Below, in pieces: positions 10,483-20,469 of a stretch of DNA of 64,000 nt (position 1 is the first letter of the stretch; each line of letters begins with the position of its first letter). The stretch is from Kitasatospora fiedleri (GTDB taxonomy: Bacteria; Actinomycetota; Actinomycetes; Streptomycetales; Streptomycetaceae). Position numbers and translations under genes: made by a program. The notes beneath the pieces were generated by a model. It did not search any database and was not told the DNA's origin. It saw only the letters and a program-made list of their open reading frames with translations. Where the stretch lies: assembly GCF_948472415.1 (NCBI RefSeq), contig NZ_OX419520.1:1-64000 (forward strand), read 5' to 3'.

Positions 10483-11679
10483 GTGACCATCAGCATCGGC
10501 GTCGTCGGAGCCGGGCAGTTCGCCCGCGCGTTCATCCCGCTCTTCCAGGCCCATCCCGGCGTCCACGACGTCCGCCTGACCGAGGCCGTCCCCGAGCGGC
10601 TGGAGCGCGAGGCGGCCCGGCACGGCATCGCCACCACCTACGCCTCCTTCGAGGAGATGCTCGCCTCCGACGTCGACGCCGTCGCGATCTTCACCCAGCG
10701 CTGGACCCACGGCCCGCTCGTGGTCCAGGCCCTGGAAGCCGGCAAGCACGTCTACTCGTCCGTCCCGATGGCCGTCTCCGAGGAGGAGATCGCCGCCATC
10801 GTCGAGGCGGTCGCCCGCACCGGCCTCACCTACATGATGGGCGAGACCAGCTACTACAACCCGGCCGCCGTGTACTGCCGCGCGCGGCACGCGGAGGGCG
10901 CGTTCGGCGAGATCTTCTACGCCGAGGGCGACTACGTCCACGACATGGACCTGGGCTTCTACGACGCCTACAAGTTCAGCGGCGGCGACGGGTGGAAGGC
11001 GGACGCCAGCTTCCCGCCCATGCACTACCCCACCCACGCCCTCGGCGGGGTGCTCGCCGTCACCGGCTCGCACGTCACCCACGTCTCCTGCCTGGGCGTC
11101 ACCGACACCCGCGGCGACGGGGTCTTCGACCGCGCGGTCAGCCGCTGGGGCAACGACTTCTCCAACGCCACCGCGCTGTTCCGCACCGCCGACGGCGGCG
11201 CGGTGCGCACCAACGAGATGCGCCGCGTCGGCTACCCGTCGCCGCTGCGCGAGTCCAGGTTCCGGTTCTTCGGCACCGAGGGCAGCTTCGAGCAGCTCGC
11301 CACCACCACCCTGTGGCAGGACCGCGAGAAGGCCGAGGACGTCGAGGAGCTGATGCGCACCGTCCCCACCGCCCGGCTCGACGACGAGGCGCTGGCCGAC
11401 ATCGACCCCTCGCTGCGCGACGCCTTCGTCAGCGGCTTCGCCCCGGTGCACGACCTGAGCCGGCTGCCCGCCGAGTTCACCGGGCAGCCCAACGGTCACG
11501 AGGGCTCGCACCAGTTCCTCGCCGACGACTTCGTCACCGCCTGCCTGACCGGCGACCTGCCGCCGGTCAACGCCTGGACCGCCGCTCGCTACACCCTGCC
11601 CGGGCTGGTCGCCCACCGCTCCGCGCTGGCCGGCGGCGTCCAGCTGGAGGTCCCCGACCACGGCGACGCCCCGCGCTGA
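10483..11679 (+). CDS. Gfo/Idh/MocA family oxidoreductase
   Basis: The N-terminal Rossmann fold is seen at IGVVGAGQFARAFIPLF with the dinucleotide motif GAGQFA, followed by LEAGKHVYSSVPM, the position of the usual EKP motif (here SVP). The C-terminal domain has FPPMHYPTHALGGVLAV, where the His could bind substrate. The start GTG at 10483 follows a GGAGTCACC site. The protein, 398 residues, follows the binding protein by 38 bp and is probably co-transcribed. Members oxidise or epimerise sugars with NAD(P); a role in processing an imported sugar is inferred. The Lys-to-Val change in the EKP motif is unusual and makes dehydrogenase activity uncertain. Confidence 0.88.
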   Translation: MTISIGVVGAGQFARAFIPLFQAHPGVHDVRLTEAVPERLEREAARHGIATTYASFEEMLASDVDAVAIFTQRWTHGPLVVQALEAGKHVYSSVPMAVSEEEIAAIVEAVARTGLTYMMGETSYYNPAAVYCRARHAEGAFGEIFYAEGDYVHDMDLGFYDAYKFSGGDGWKADASFPPMHYPTHALGGVLAVTGSHVTHVSCLGVTDTRGDGVFDRAVSRWGNDFSNATALFRTADGGAVRTNEMRRVGYPSPLRESRFRFFGTEGSFEQLATTTLWQDREKAEDVEELMRTVPTARLDDEALADIDPSLRDAFVSGFAPVHDLSRLPAEFTGQPNGHEGSHQFLADDFVTACLTGDLPPVNAWTAARYTLPGLVAHRSALAGGVQLEVPDHGDAPR

Positions 11680-11766
11680 CCCGCCCCGTTCCGCCGTCCC
11701 GCCGACCGCTCCCCAGGCCGGCGGGACGGCCGCACCCCCGCCCCCGCACCGGAGGAACCGACCACC

Positions 11767-12517
11767 GTGACCGCAACCACCCCGCTGGCCGTCCAGCTCT
11801 ACGGCCTGGACCGGGCCATGACCGCCGACCGGCGCGACACCCTGCGGCGGCTCGCCGCCATGGGCTACACCGGCGTCGAACCGTACGACGTGCTCACCGA
11901 CCCGCACGGACTCCGCGCCGACCTGGACGAGTTCGGCCTGCGGGCGTGCAGCGCGCACGCCTGGATCACCGGCGAGCAGCAGGCCGAGATCCTGGCGGCG
12001 CTGGCCGTGGTCGGAACCGACACCGTGGTCCTGCCCTACGCCGCCCCGAGCGGCTGGCCGACCGCGACGCGGTCGCCGCCCTCGCGGACGAACTCAACGC
12101 CGCCGTCCGGGCCGCCGCCGAGCACGGCATCCGGGTCGGCTACCACAACCACGAGTTCGAACTCGCCACGCTCCTCGACGGCGTCCCCGCCCTGGAGGTG
12201 CTGGCCGACCTGCTGGACCCGGCCGCCGTCCTGGAGGTCGACACCTACTGGGCGGCCGCCGGCGGGCAGGACGTCCCCGCGCTGCTGGGCCGGCTCGGCG
12301 ACCGGGTCCGCCTGCTGCACGTCAAGGACGGCCCGATCACCGTCGACCGCGAGCAGCCCAACACCGCGGTCGGCGCCGGCCGGATGCCCGTCCCGGCGGT
12401 CCTCGCGGCCGCCCCGCCGCCGAATGGCACATCGTCGAACTCGACCAGTGCGCCGGCGACCCGTTCGACGCCATGGCGCAGAGCCACGACTACCTCACCA
12501 CGGAGGGCGTGCGATGA
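11767..12517 (+). CDS. Sugar phosphate isomerase/epimerase
   Basis: A TIM-barrel isomerase of about 250 residues: PLAVQLYGLDRAM, MGYTGVEPYDVL, HGIRVGYHNHEFEL (metal-site His), VLEVDTYWAAAGG and RVRLLHVKDGPI. The start GTG at 11767 has GGAGGAACC ahead. Two frame breaks near 12050 (a C short) and 12418 (a G short) are homopolymer errors; correction gives APERLADRDAVAAL and AAEWHIVELDQCAGDPFDAM. The stop overlaps the next ATG (ATGA), so it is translationally coupled to the following dehydrogenase, a pairing common in inositol and rare-sugar catabolism. Confidence 0.88.
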
Positions 12518-13634
12518 CCCCGGCGCACCGGCACCGCACCGGTCCGATGGGCGTCGCCGTCATCGGCTGCGGCACCATCAGCGACCAGTACCTGACCAAC
12601 CTGACCGCCTTCCCCGACCTGCGGGTGCTGGTCTGCGCGGACCTCGACCCGGAACGCGCCCGCGCCCAGGCCGAGGCGTACGGCGTCCCCGGGTGGGGCG
12701 GCCCCGCCGAGGCGCTCGCCCACCCGGACGTCGAACTGGTCGTCAACCTGACCGTCCCCGCCGCGCACGCCGAGGTCGGCCTGGCCGCCGTCGCGGCGGG
12801 CAAGCACGTGTGGAACGAGAAGCCGCTGACCGCGGACGCGGCCGGCGCCCGGGAACTGCTCAAGGCGGCCGAGGCCGCGGGCGTGCGGGTCGGCGGGGCA
12901 CCGGACACCTTCCTCGGCGCGGGCCTGCAGAGCGCGCTGCGGCTGATCCGCTCCGGCGCGATCGGCACGCCGCTGACCGCGCTCAGCCTGATGCAGATCC
13001 CCGGCCCCGAGTCCTGGCACCCGGGCCCCGAGTTCCTCTACCGCGCGGGCGGCGGGCCGCTGTTCGACATGGGCCCCTACTACCTGACCGCCCTGGTCGC
13101 GGCCCTCGGCCCGGTCCGCCGGGTCAGCGCCGTCGGCTCCCGCTCCCGCGACCGCCGCACGATCGGCTCCGGCCCCCGGGCGGGCACCGAGTTCGAGGTC
13201 ACCGTGCCGACCCACGTCTCGGCGCTGCTGGAGTTCGCGGGCGGCGGCTCGGCCACCGCGGTCTTCAGCTTCGAGTCCCCGCAGCTGCGGCTCGGGTTCG
13301 TCGAGGTCACCGGCACCGACGCCACCCTCGTCCTGCCCGACCCCAACCACTTCGACGGCCCCGCGCGGATCGAGGACGGCGGCCCCACCCGCGAGGTCGC
13401 GGCCACCGGCACCACGGCGGGCCGCGGCATCGGCGTCCTGGACCTGGCCCGCGCGATCCGCTCCGGCGAGCCGCACCGGGCGACCGGCGAACTCGCCCTG
13501 CACGTCCTCGCCGTCATGGAGGCGATCGAGGCCGCCGCGGCCGCCGGCGCACCCGTCGAGGTGGCGGGGGGCGCTCCGTCGCCGCAGGCCCTCCCGAGGA
13601 CTGGGACCCGTACGCGGCCACCCTGGCCCCCTGA
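12514..13634 (+). CDS. Gfo/Idh/MocA family sugar dehydrogenase
   Basis: The second NAD-dependent oxidoreductase of the cluster, with canonical motifs: VAVIGCGTISDQYLTNL (nucleotide binding), AAGKHVWNEKPLT (EKP with catalytic Lys) and GGGPLFDMGPYYLTAL (His replaced by Tyr in the usual DxGxH position). It overlaps the isomerase gene by 4 bp. A frame break near 13575 (six Gs where seven restore the frame) changes only the last 20 residues, which should read RSVAAGPPEDWDPYAATLAP. It ends just before a strong terminator and is the last gene of the saccharide operon. Confidence 0.9.
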
Positions 13635-13649
13635 CACGACCCCGCCCCG

Positions 13650-13696
13650 ACGGCCGTGGCCGGTACCGACCGAACGTCGGTACCGGCCACGGCCGT
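13650..13696. terminator. Bidirectional hairpin terminator
   Basis: A perfect 21-bp inverted repeat (13650-13670 and 13676-13696) with loop CGAAC lies between the convergent dehydrogenase and binding-protein genes. It closes the saccharide operon and the amino-acid-binding gene from the other side. Confidence 0.88.
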
Positions 13697-13713
13697 TGCG
13701 GGAGCGGGGAACG

Positions 13714-14670
13714 TCAGTCGACCGCGCCGTTGACGGTCGCCTTCGCGATCGCGATGTCCGGGACGTGGTACGCCTGGAGGATCTTCTGGTAGGAGCCGTC
13801 GTCCATCAGGGACTGCAGCGCGCCCTGGATCGCCTCCTTCAGGCCGGGCACGGACTTCGCCACCCCGATGCCGATCGGCGAGGCGCTGACCGGGCCGACG
13901 GCCGCGGTGCCGGCCACGGTGTCGAAGACGGCGCCGCCGTCCGCGGTGTCGGCCACGTACGCGGCGGTCACCTCGTCCAGGAAGTCGGCGCTCACCTTCC
14001 CCGAGCGCAGGGCGAGTTGGGCCTCGGAGTCCTTCCCGAAGGCCAGCACGGCGATGGCGGGCAGGCCCTTCTGCCGGCACAGCTCCTGGCGCTGCTCCAG
14101 GAGCTTCTGGTGGTTGGTGCCGGACTGGACGGAGACGCTCTTGCCGCAGACGTCGGTGACGGCCGCGATGTGCTCGGGGTTGCCCTTCTTCACCAGCCAG
14201 CCGGGCCCCGCGTTGACGTAGTCGACGAAGTCGACGGCCTGCTGGCGCTCCTTCTTGTCGGTCATCGCCGACATCACCGCGTCGAACTTGCCGGCCTGGA
14301 CCGCCGGCAGCAGGCCGTCGAACTTCTGCGCGGTGAACTCGAAGCGGACGCCGAGCCGGGCACCGACGGCCTGTCCGAGGTCGTAGTCGATGCCGGTCAT
14401 CTCCTGGCTGCCCTCGGAGACGTACATCTCGAACGGCGGGTAGGGGACGTCGGTGGCGACCCGGACCTTCCCGGCCTTCCGGACCGCCTCGGGCAGCGCC
14501 CCGGCCAGCTTCGCGTCGGCGTTGATCGTGACGCCCTTGACCGTGACGGCGGCCGCCGTCGTCGTCGGGGCCGGTGCCGGACCGGAGCTCGAACAGGCGG
14601 TCAGCGCCAGCGCGCAGACGGTCGCCGCGGTGGCGGCCGGGAGCACCCGGCGGGTCGGGGAGAGGGGCAT
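13714..14670 (-). CDS. Amino-acid ABC transporter binding lipoprotein (paralogue 1)
   Basis: A 318-residue family 3 solute-binding protein. The lipoprotein signal ends LALTAC (lipobox). The mature domain has [58 protein letters not shown] and DFVDYV, typical of polar amino-acid receptors. It is closely similar across its length to the product of 16416-17371, so the two arose by duplication. It sits downstream of a cyanophycinase gene on the same strand, 135 bp away, but has no permease of its own; it probably shares the permease/ATPase at 17373-19091 (inference). Confidence 0.92.
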   Translation of the reverse strand: MPLSPTRRVLPAATAATVCALALTACSSSGPAPAPTTTAAAVTVKGVTINADAKLAGALPEAVRKAGKVRVATDVPYPPFEMYVSEGSQEMTGIDYDLGQAVGARLGVRFEFTAQKFDGLLPAVQAGKFDAVMSAMTDKKERQQAVDFVDYVNAGPGWLVKKGNPEHIAAVTDVCGKSVSVQSGTNHQKLLEQRQELCRQKGLPAIAVLAFGKDSEAQLALRSGKVSADFLDEVTAAYVADTADGGAVFDTVAGTAAVGPVSASPIGIGVAKSVPGLKEAIQGALQSLMDDGSYQKILQAYHVPDIAIAKATVNGAVD

Positions 14671-14703
14671 GGCGGACGTTCCTCCGGGGTCGGGCGGCGG
14701 GGA

Positions 14704-14746
14704 AGACGGGCGGACGGGCGGACGGGCGGGCGGACGGGCGGGCGGC
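14704..14746. repeat. GGCGGACG-type short tandem repeat
   Basis: Low-complexity units of GCGGACGG and GGGCGGAC fill the gap between the binding-protein start and the cyanophycinase stop. This is probably slippage-prone filler; no gene is seen in it. Confidence 0.6.
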
Positions 14747-14805
14747 GCCTGGGTGCGCCGCCCGCCCGGTGCGGTGGGGGTCAGCGGTGGGGTCGGCGGT
14801 GGGGG

Positions 14806-16095
14806 TCAGTAGACGTACAGGTGGGTGGTCAGGTTGACGAAGGAGATCGCGCTGCCGCTCTTCCACGCCTTGTAGCCGGTGCCCTTGGTGAGGTCGGCCT
14901 CGAAGGTCGGGCCGCTCTCGTAGCTGATGCCGTACTGGGTGGTGCTGCGGCCGGCGCCGACCAGTTCCTTGGCCATCTTGACCATCTGGTAGGCGTGGTC
15001 GGTGGAGGAGTTCGGGGAGGAGAAGACGTCGCTCCAGCGGCTGCCGACCGTCCCGCTGGTGGGGGCGTAGGCGGGCTTGGTGGAGGTGGCGGTCCAGGTG
15101 GCGGGGTTGTAGGTGTCGCCGCTGGTCAGGTAGCTCCACTTGACGCCGTCGACCGACCAGTAGCCGCTGTGGGTGCCGACGGTGTCGCCGCGCAGGTCGA
15201 GGACCGAGACGCCGTTGGTGCCGACCACGGCGTCCGACTCGTTCGCGGTGCCGGGGTTGGTGACGACCAGGGCGGTGTCCTCGTCGATGCCGAAGGCGCG
15301 GGTGTGGCCGGTGGCGGCGGCGAGGCGCACGATGCGGCCCTCGCGGCCGCGGGCGGCGAAGTGGGTGTCGATCAGGCCGGAGGTGAAGAAGTTGAAGCCG
15401 CCCTCGGGCCGGTAGGTGAGGTCGTCGGGGTGGCTGTCGCTGATGGTGGTGTACGGGCCGTAGCGCAGGGCGTCCCAGCTCTCGCCGCCGGTGACCATGT
15501 CGCGGCCGTTGGCGATGGCGGTGCCGGCGCTGGTGCCCATGATCGCCGCGCCGGCGGCGAACTTGGCGCGGATCGCGGCCAGCGCGGGGGAGTCGCTGTT
15601 GTCGCTCTTCATCAGGGTGGTGACCAGGCGGCTCTGGTCGCCGCCGCCGAAGAAGAAGCCGGTCATCGAGTTGATCTGGTTGATGACGCTCTGGCTGGCG
15701 TTGTTGGAGATGTGGTCCAGGTCGATCGGAATCCACTGGGCGTCGGCCGCGCCGTAGCTGTTCTTCAGCAGGCCGGTGTAGTAGGCGCCGTTGCAGACGG
15801 AGTTGGAGCAGGTGGCCGGGTCGTTGGCGTCCGGGTCGTCGGCGGGGACGACGGAGGCGGCGGTGATCACGCCGATCCGCGCCGCGGAGCCGCCGGACTT
15901 GGCGACGAAGGTGCCGTAGACGGCGCTGTTGGTGTCGGCGATGGCGCCGCCGCCCAGGATCAGCGCGCCGGGGCCGGTGGCGGCGTGCGCCGCGCCGACG
16001 GGCGTGAGGGCGCCGAGCGCCGCGGTGAGGGCGGTGGCGACGGCGAGGGCGGAGGTGCGGCGAGCGGTGGAGGTGCGGCGAGCGGTGGAGGGCAC
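14806..16095 (-). CDS. Secreted cyanophycinase-like peptidase, family S51 (copy 1)
   Basis: Family S51 serine peptidases include cyanophycinase, which cuts cyanophycin to beta-Asp-Arg dipeptides. Here GALILGGGAIADTNSAVYG opens the domain; INSMTGFFFGGGDQSRLV follows, then the nucleophile elbow IMGTSAGTAIANG (Ser in GTSAG) and GLIDTHFAARGREGR (conserved His/Arg region). GTG at 16095 is preferred: it follows GGAGCAGCCA and begins an export signal (RRTSALAVATALTAALGAL, cut after AHA). That gives 429 residues; the frame continues upstream without homology. The C-terminal 130 residues, beyond the usual catalytic domain, are shared with copy 2 at 20470. The gene is divergent from the second binding protein. 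Confidence 0.88.
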   Translation of the reverse strand: MPSTARRTSTARRTSALAVATALTAALGALTPVGAAHAATGPGALILGGGAIADTNSAVYGTFVAKSGGSAARIGVITAASVVPADDPDANDPATCSNSVCNGAYYTGLLKNSYGAADAQWIPIDLDHISNNASQSVINQINSMTGFFFGGGDQSRLVTTLMKSDNSDSPALAAIRAKFAAGAAIMGTSAGTAIANGRDMVTGGESWDALRYGPYTTISDSHPDDLTYRPEGGFNFFTSGLIDTHFAARGREGRIVRLAAATGHTRAFGIDEDTALVVTNPGTANESDAVVGTNGVSVLDLRGDTVGTHSGYWSVDGVKWSYLTSGDTYNPATWTATSTKPAYAPTSGTVGSRWSDVFSSPNSSTDHAYQMVKMAKELVGAGRSTTQYGISYESGPTFEADLTKGTGYKAWKSGSAISFVNLTTHLYVY

Positions 16096-16244
16096 TGGCT
16101 GCTCCGTGGGGGAGGGCCCGGACGCGGTGGGGCTCCGGGCAGCGGGGCCCGGGCGTCGGATGCGCGCGGGCGGATGCTCGGCCGACGGGGGGTGGGGCCC
16201 GGCGAGCGATGAAACGGAACATACAGAAGCTCGACGGAGACGGA

Positions 16245-16351
16245 TAGATGTAATGGACGGTTCGCCGGAGGTTTTACACGGACGTGCCATTGTGGTCTGG
16301 TCCACTGCCCGTAAGGCCGCCGTTATCCATTCGTATCCGCCATTACATCTA
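16245..16351. promoter_or_regulatory. Paired 12-bp inverted repeats in the divergent cyanophycinase/ABC promoter
   Basis: TAGATGTAATGG (16245-16256) and its exact reverse complement (16340-16351) sit symmetrically in the 320-bp gap between the divergent cyanophycinase and binding-protein genes, 83 bp apart. The stretch is the most AT-rich of the locus. This looks like one operator half-set per promoter, bound by a common regulator, possibly the RpiR protein of the cluster (inference). Confidence 0.55.
16293..16304. promoter_or_regulatory. DasR-like (dre) site, imperfect
   Basis: TGGTCTGGTCCA matches the palindromic consensus of the GntR-type nutrient regulator DasR (TGGTCTAGACCA) at 10 of 12 positions. 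It lies midway between the paired 12-bp repeats, which fits a regulatory role, but a chance match is quite possible. Confidence 0.3.
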
Positions 16352-16415
16352 GCGCTGCAACTGACTGATCTGTAACGTCTGCGGAGCCTGCTTCGGCACC
16401 CCTGAAAGGTCCCCC

Positions 16416-17371
16416 ATGCTTCGCTCCGCCCTGCGCAGAACCGCCCTGCCCGCCGTCCTGCTCACCGCCGCCCTCGCCGCCACCGCGTGCGGCAGCTCCA
16501 CCGCCCCGGCCGCCACCGGCGCCTCCGCCGCGGCCCCCGTGACCGTCGCGGGCGTCAGCATCACCCCGGACCAGGCCCTGCACGACGCGCTCCCCGACGC
16601 GGTCAAGAAGTCCGGCAAGGTCCGGGTCGCCACCGACGTCCCCTACCCCCGTTCGAGATGTACGTCTCCGAGGGCAGCCAGGAGATGACCGGACTCGACT
16701 ACGACCTCGGGCAGGCCATCGGCGCCAAGCTCGGCGTCCGCTTCGAGTTCCAGGCGCAGAAGTTCGACGGCATCGTCCCCGCCCTCCAGGCCGGCAAGTA
16801 CGACGCCGCGATCAGCGCCATCACCGACAACAAGGAGCGCGAGCAGGTCGTCGACTTCGTCGACTACTCGGTCTCCGGCAGCGGCATCCTGGTCGCCAAG
16901 GGCAACCCGCAGAAGATCGCCACCCTCGACGACCTGTGCGGCCACCCCGTCGCCGTGCAGACCGCCACCAACCAGCAGAAGCTGCTGGAGAAGCACCAGG
17001 ACAAGTGCCGCGAGCTGGGCAAGGGCGCCGTCGACGTGCAGACCTTCCCCAAGGACTCCGACGCCCAACTTGCCCTGCGCTCCGGCAAGGTGGTCGCCGA
17101 CGTCCTCACCAAGCCCGCCGCCGGCTGGACCGCCAAGACCGCCGACAGCGGCGCCGCCTTCGAGCTCGCCGACGACCCGGCCGCGCTCGGCGGCTACAAC
17201 GCCTCCCCGAACGGCATCGCCGTCGCCAAGAACCTGCCGCAGCTGACCGACGCCGTGCAGAAGGCCCTCCAGTCGCTGATCGACGACGGCTCGCTCGCCA
17301 AGATCTACGACAAGTACGGCGTCGCCTCGATCGCCGTGCAGCAGGCCACCAAGAACAGCGCGGTGGACTGA
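16416..17371 (+). CDS. Amino-acid ABC transporter binding lipoprotein (paralogue 2)
   Basis: A family 3 receptor of about 318 residues. The leader ends LAATAC (lipobox) and the domain has [57 protein letters not shown] and a C-terminal [17 protein letters not shown]. One frame break near 16650 (five Cs where six restore YPPFEM) splits the gene as read. It is the first gene of an operon: the permease starts 2 bp after its stop. The paralogue at 13714 shares most of this sequence, so the pair may differ in ligand range. Confidence 0.93.
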
Positions 17372-17372
17372 C

Positions 17373-18322
17373 ATGCCCGTCACCGCACGCCCCGCCGAGG
17401 CGGCCCCCGCCCGGCCGGACGACCTGGTGGCCGTCCCGGTCCGGCACTGGGGGCGGTGGATCGCCGCCGTCGCGGCCCTGGTCGGCCTCGTCGGCCTGGT
17501 CGGCTCGCTCGCCAAGAACCCCAACCTGCACTGGGACGTCGTCGGCCACTACCTGTTCGCCGACCTGATCTTCGACGGCCTGGCCACCACCCTGTGGCTG
17601 ACCGCCGCCGCGATGGCGGTCGGCCTCGGCCTGGGCACCCTGGTCGCCGTCCTGCGGCTGTCCGACAACCCCGTCCTGTACGGGCTGTCCACCGGCTTCG
17701 TCTGGCTGTTCCGCGGCACCCCGCTGCTGGTCCAGATCCTCTTCTGGGGCTACGCGGCCGCGCTCTACAAGCACCTGATGATCGGCATCCCGTTCACCAC
17801 CGTCACCTTCGTCCGGTTCGACACCAACGACCTGCTCCCGGCGTCCGTCGCCGCGCTGCTCGCGCTGGGCCTGAACGAGGCCGCCTACGCCTCCGAGATC
17901 ATCCGGGCCGGCATCCAGTCCGTCGACCCCGGCCAGACCGAGGCCGCCCACTCGCTGGGCATGAAGCCCGTCCTGACGATGCGCCGGATCGTGCTGCCGC
18001 AGGCCATGCGGGTCATCATCCCGCCGATGGGCAACGAGACCATCAACATGCTCAAGACCACCGCGTACGTCTCGGTGATCGCCGCGCACGACCTGATGTC
18101 CAACATCCAGGACGTCTACGCCCAGAACTACCAGGTCATCCCGATGCTGGTGGTCGCCGCCCTGTGGTACCTGGCGCTGGTCACCGTGCTCTCCGTGCCG
18201 CAGGCCTGGCTGGAGCGCCGCTACGGCCGCGGCACCGCCCGCGCCGGGCACGTCCCCCGCTGCGGCGGATGCTCACCGGCCTCCCCGGCCTGCTCCCCAC
18301 CACCCGCGAACGGAAGGGCTGA
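17373..18322 (+). CDS. Polar amino-acid ABC transporter permease
   Basis: A His/Glu/Gln-type permease of about 316 residues. Hydrophobic segments include [18 protein letters not shown] and [20 protein letters not shown]. The permease signature is [20 protein letters not shown] followed by [20 protein letters not shown], the ATPase-docking EAA loop. A frame break near 18262 (five Cs where six fit) affects only the last 20 residues, which should read [22 protein letters not shown] and end at 18322, five bases before the ATPase start. A single permease gene suggests a homodimeric channel. Confidence 0.93.
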
Positions 18323-18326
18323 ACCG

Positions 18327-19091
18327 ATGGCCCGGCCCATGGTGCACGCCGAGGGCGTGCGCAAGCACTTCGGCAGGCTGGACGTCCTCAAGGGCATCGA
18401 CCTGACCGTGGAGCGCGGACAGGTCTGCTGCCTGCTCGGCCCGTCCGGCTCCGGCAAGTCCACCTTCCTGCGCTGCATCAACCACCTGGAGAAGGTCGAC
18501 GGCGGACGCCTGACCGTCGACGGCGACCTGGTCGGCTACCGGCAGTCCGGCAACCGGCTGCACGAACTGCGCGAGGCCGAGGTCGCCGAACGCCGCCGCG
18601 AGATCGGCATGGTCTTCCAGCGCTTCAACCTCTTCCCGCACCTGACCGCGCTGGAGAACGTCACCGAGGCGCCGGTCCGGGTCGCCGGCGTCAACCGCGC
18701 CGACGCCCGCGCCGAGGCGCTGCGGCTGCTGGACCGGGTCGGCCTCGCCGACCGCGCCGACCACTACCCCGCCCAGCTCTCCGGCGGCCAGCAGCAGCGC
18801 GTCGCGATCGCCCGCGCGCTGGCCATGAAGCCCAAGCTGATGCTCTTCGACGAGCCGACCTCCGCCCTCGACCCCGAACTCGTCGGCGACGTCCTGGACG
18901 TGATGCGCGACCTGGCCGCCGACGGCATGACGATGGTCGTGGTCACCCACGAGATCGGCTTCGCCCGCGAGGTCGGCGACACCGCCGTCTTCATGGACGA
19001 GGGCGTGGTCGTCGAGGCCGGACACCCCCGCACCGTGCTGGTCGAACCGGAGCAGGAGCGCACCCGCGCCTTCCTGTCCAAGGTCCTGTGA
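18327..19091 (+). CDS. Polar amino-acid ABC transporter ATP-binding protein
   Basis: A 254-residue ABC ATPase of the GlnQ type. Walker A is GPSGSGKST, the Q-loop [11 protein letters not shown], the signature [15 protein letters not shown], Walker [13 protein letters not shown] and the switch His is in VVVTHE. ATG at 18327 closely follows the permease stop. Its stop overlaps the GTG of the M20 peptidase (GTGA), so transport and peptide hydrolysis genes are translationally coupled. Confidence 0.95.
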   Translation: MARPMVHAEGVRKHFGRLDVLKGIDLTVERGQVCCLLGPSGSGKSTFLRCINHLEKVDGGRLTVDGDLVGYRQSGNRLHELREAEVAERRREIGMVFQRFNLFPHLTALENVTEAPVRVAGVNRADARAEALRLLDRVGLADRADHYPAQLSGGQQQRVAIARALAMKPKLMLFDEPTSALDPELVGDVLDVMRDLAADGMTMVVVTHEIGFAREVGDTAVFMDEGVVVEAGHPRTVLVEPEQERTRAFLSKVL

Positions 19092-20302
19092 GCGCCGCCC
19101 CCACCCGGGCCGTCCCCGACCCGCGCGCCGCGGCGCTGCTGGACGCCGCCCGGGCCGCCCTGCCCCGCTACCTCGCCGACCTGGCCGACCTGGTCGCCAT
19201 CGACTCCGGCAGCCACCACCGGGACGGGGTCAACCGGGTCGCGGACTGGCTCCAGCACCGGCTGCACGGCATCGGGTTCACCACCGAGCGCCTCGCCGTC
19301 GACCCCGTCGAGGGCCGCGCGTTCGGCGACGTCCTGGTCGGCCGACTGCCCGGCACCCTGCCGGCGGCCGAGGGCGGCGCCCGGATCGTCCTGATCGGCC
19401 ACATGGACACCGTCTTCGAGGACGGCACCGCCGCCGCCCGGCCGTTCCGCGCCGTCGGAACCCGGGCGTACGGGCCGGGAGTCAGCGACGACAAGGGCGG
19501 CCTGCTGGCCGGCGTCACCGCCGCCGAACTGCTGGTCCGCCACCGGCGGACCGCCTTCGCCGAACTCGTCCTGATCGCCACCCCCGACGAGGAGGTCGGC
19601 TCGCCCGCCAGCCGCCCGGTGACCGAACTGCTCTGCCGCGACGCGGACTTCGCGCTCGGCCTGGAGTGCGCCCGGGAGAACGGCGACCTGGTCGTCCAGC
19701 GCAAGGGCGTCGCCGACCTGCTCGTCACCGTCACCGGACGGGCCGCGCACGCCGGCATCGAACCCGAACGCGGCGCCAACGCCGCCCTCGCCGCCGCCCA
19801 CCTGGTGGTCGCCCTCCAGGCCCTCAACGACACCTGGCCGAGCGTCACCCTGAACGTCGGCGTCGTCCGGGCCGGCACCCGGCCGAACATCGTCTGCCCC
19901 GAGGCCGAACTCCAGGTCGAGGTCAGGGCCGCCACCAGCGCCGCCCTGCGCACCGCCCTCGACGCGATCCGGGACACCGCGAGCCGCACCGCCGTCCCGG
20001 GCACCACCGCCCGGGTCGACCAGCTCGACCTCTGCCCGCCGATGGAGTTCGGCCCCGCGACCCGTGCCGTCCTCGCCCTGGCCCGCAGCGCCGCCGCCGA
20101 CCTCGGCCTCACCGTGGGCGGCGCCGCCACCGGCGGCGTCGGCGACGCCAACCTCACCTCCGGCCTCGGCGTCCCCACCCTCGACGGACTCGGACCCGTC
20201 GGCGGGGCCGACCACACCCCCGAGGAGTGGCTCGACACCGCCAGCGCGCCGACCCGGATCGCCCTGCTGGCCACCCTGGTCGATTGCCTCCGGCGGGCCT
20301 GA
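19088..20302 (+). CDS. M20 family metallopeptidase (carboxypeptidase G2-like)
   Basis: A dinuclear zinc peptidase of 404 residues. Metal and catalytic residues are visible in [28 protein letters not shown] (catalytic Glu), LGLECAREN and [10 protein letters not shown]. The dimerisation domain starts at [17 protein letters not shown]. No signal peptide is seen, so it is cytoplasmic. It overlaps the ABC ATPase by 4 bp. Family members cut glutamyl or aspartyl dipeptides and folate-type conjugates. In this setting a role in splitting imported beta-aspartyl dipeptides released by the flanking cyanophycinases is likely but unproven. Confidence 0.92.
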   Translation: MSAAPTRAVPDPRAAALLDAARAALPRYLADLADLVAIDSGSHHRDGVNRVADWLQHRLHGIGFTTERLAVDPVEGRAFGDVLVGRLPGTLPAAEGGARIVLIGHMDTVFEDGTAAARPFRAVGTRAYGPGVSDDKGGLLAGVTAAELLVRHRRTAFAELVLIATPDEEVGSPASRPVTELLCRDADFALGLECARENGDLVVQRKGVADLLVTVTGRAAHAGIEPERGANAALAAAHLVVALQALNDTWPSVTLNVGVVRAGTRPNIVCPEAELQVEVRAATSAALRTALDAIRDTASRTAVPGTTARVDQLDLCPPMEFGPATRAVLALARSAAADLGLTVGGAATGGVGDANLTSGLGVPTLDGLGPVGGADHTPEEWLDTASAPTRIALLATLVDCLRRA

Positions 20303-20469
20303 GCCCGCACCTCCGTCCCCCTCGCACCACCGAACGGCCCGGCTCCGCCCGGGCGCCCGCGAACCGCCGCTCCCACCCCCGGCGGGCCCGCACCGGACAC
20401 CGCCGGGTGCCGGTCCGGGCCCGCCGCACCCCGCGCCCGCACCGGCCCGATCGCACCTGGAGACCACGG

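Noticed and set aside
11767-16212. 1481-residue plus-strand frame
   Set aside because: It begins in the isomerase and then runs through other frames and antisense to the binding protein and cyanophycinase; caused by frame breaks and GC bias.
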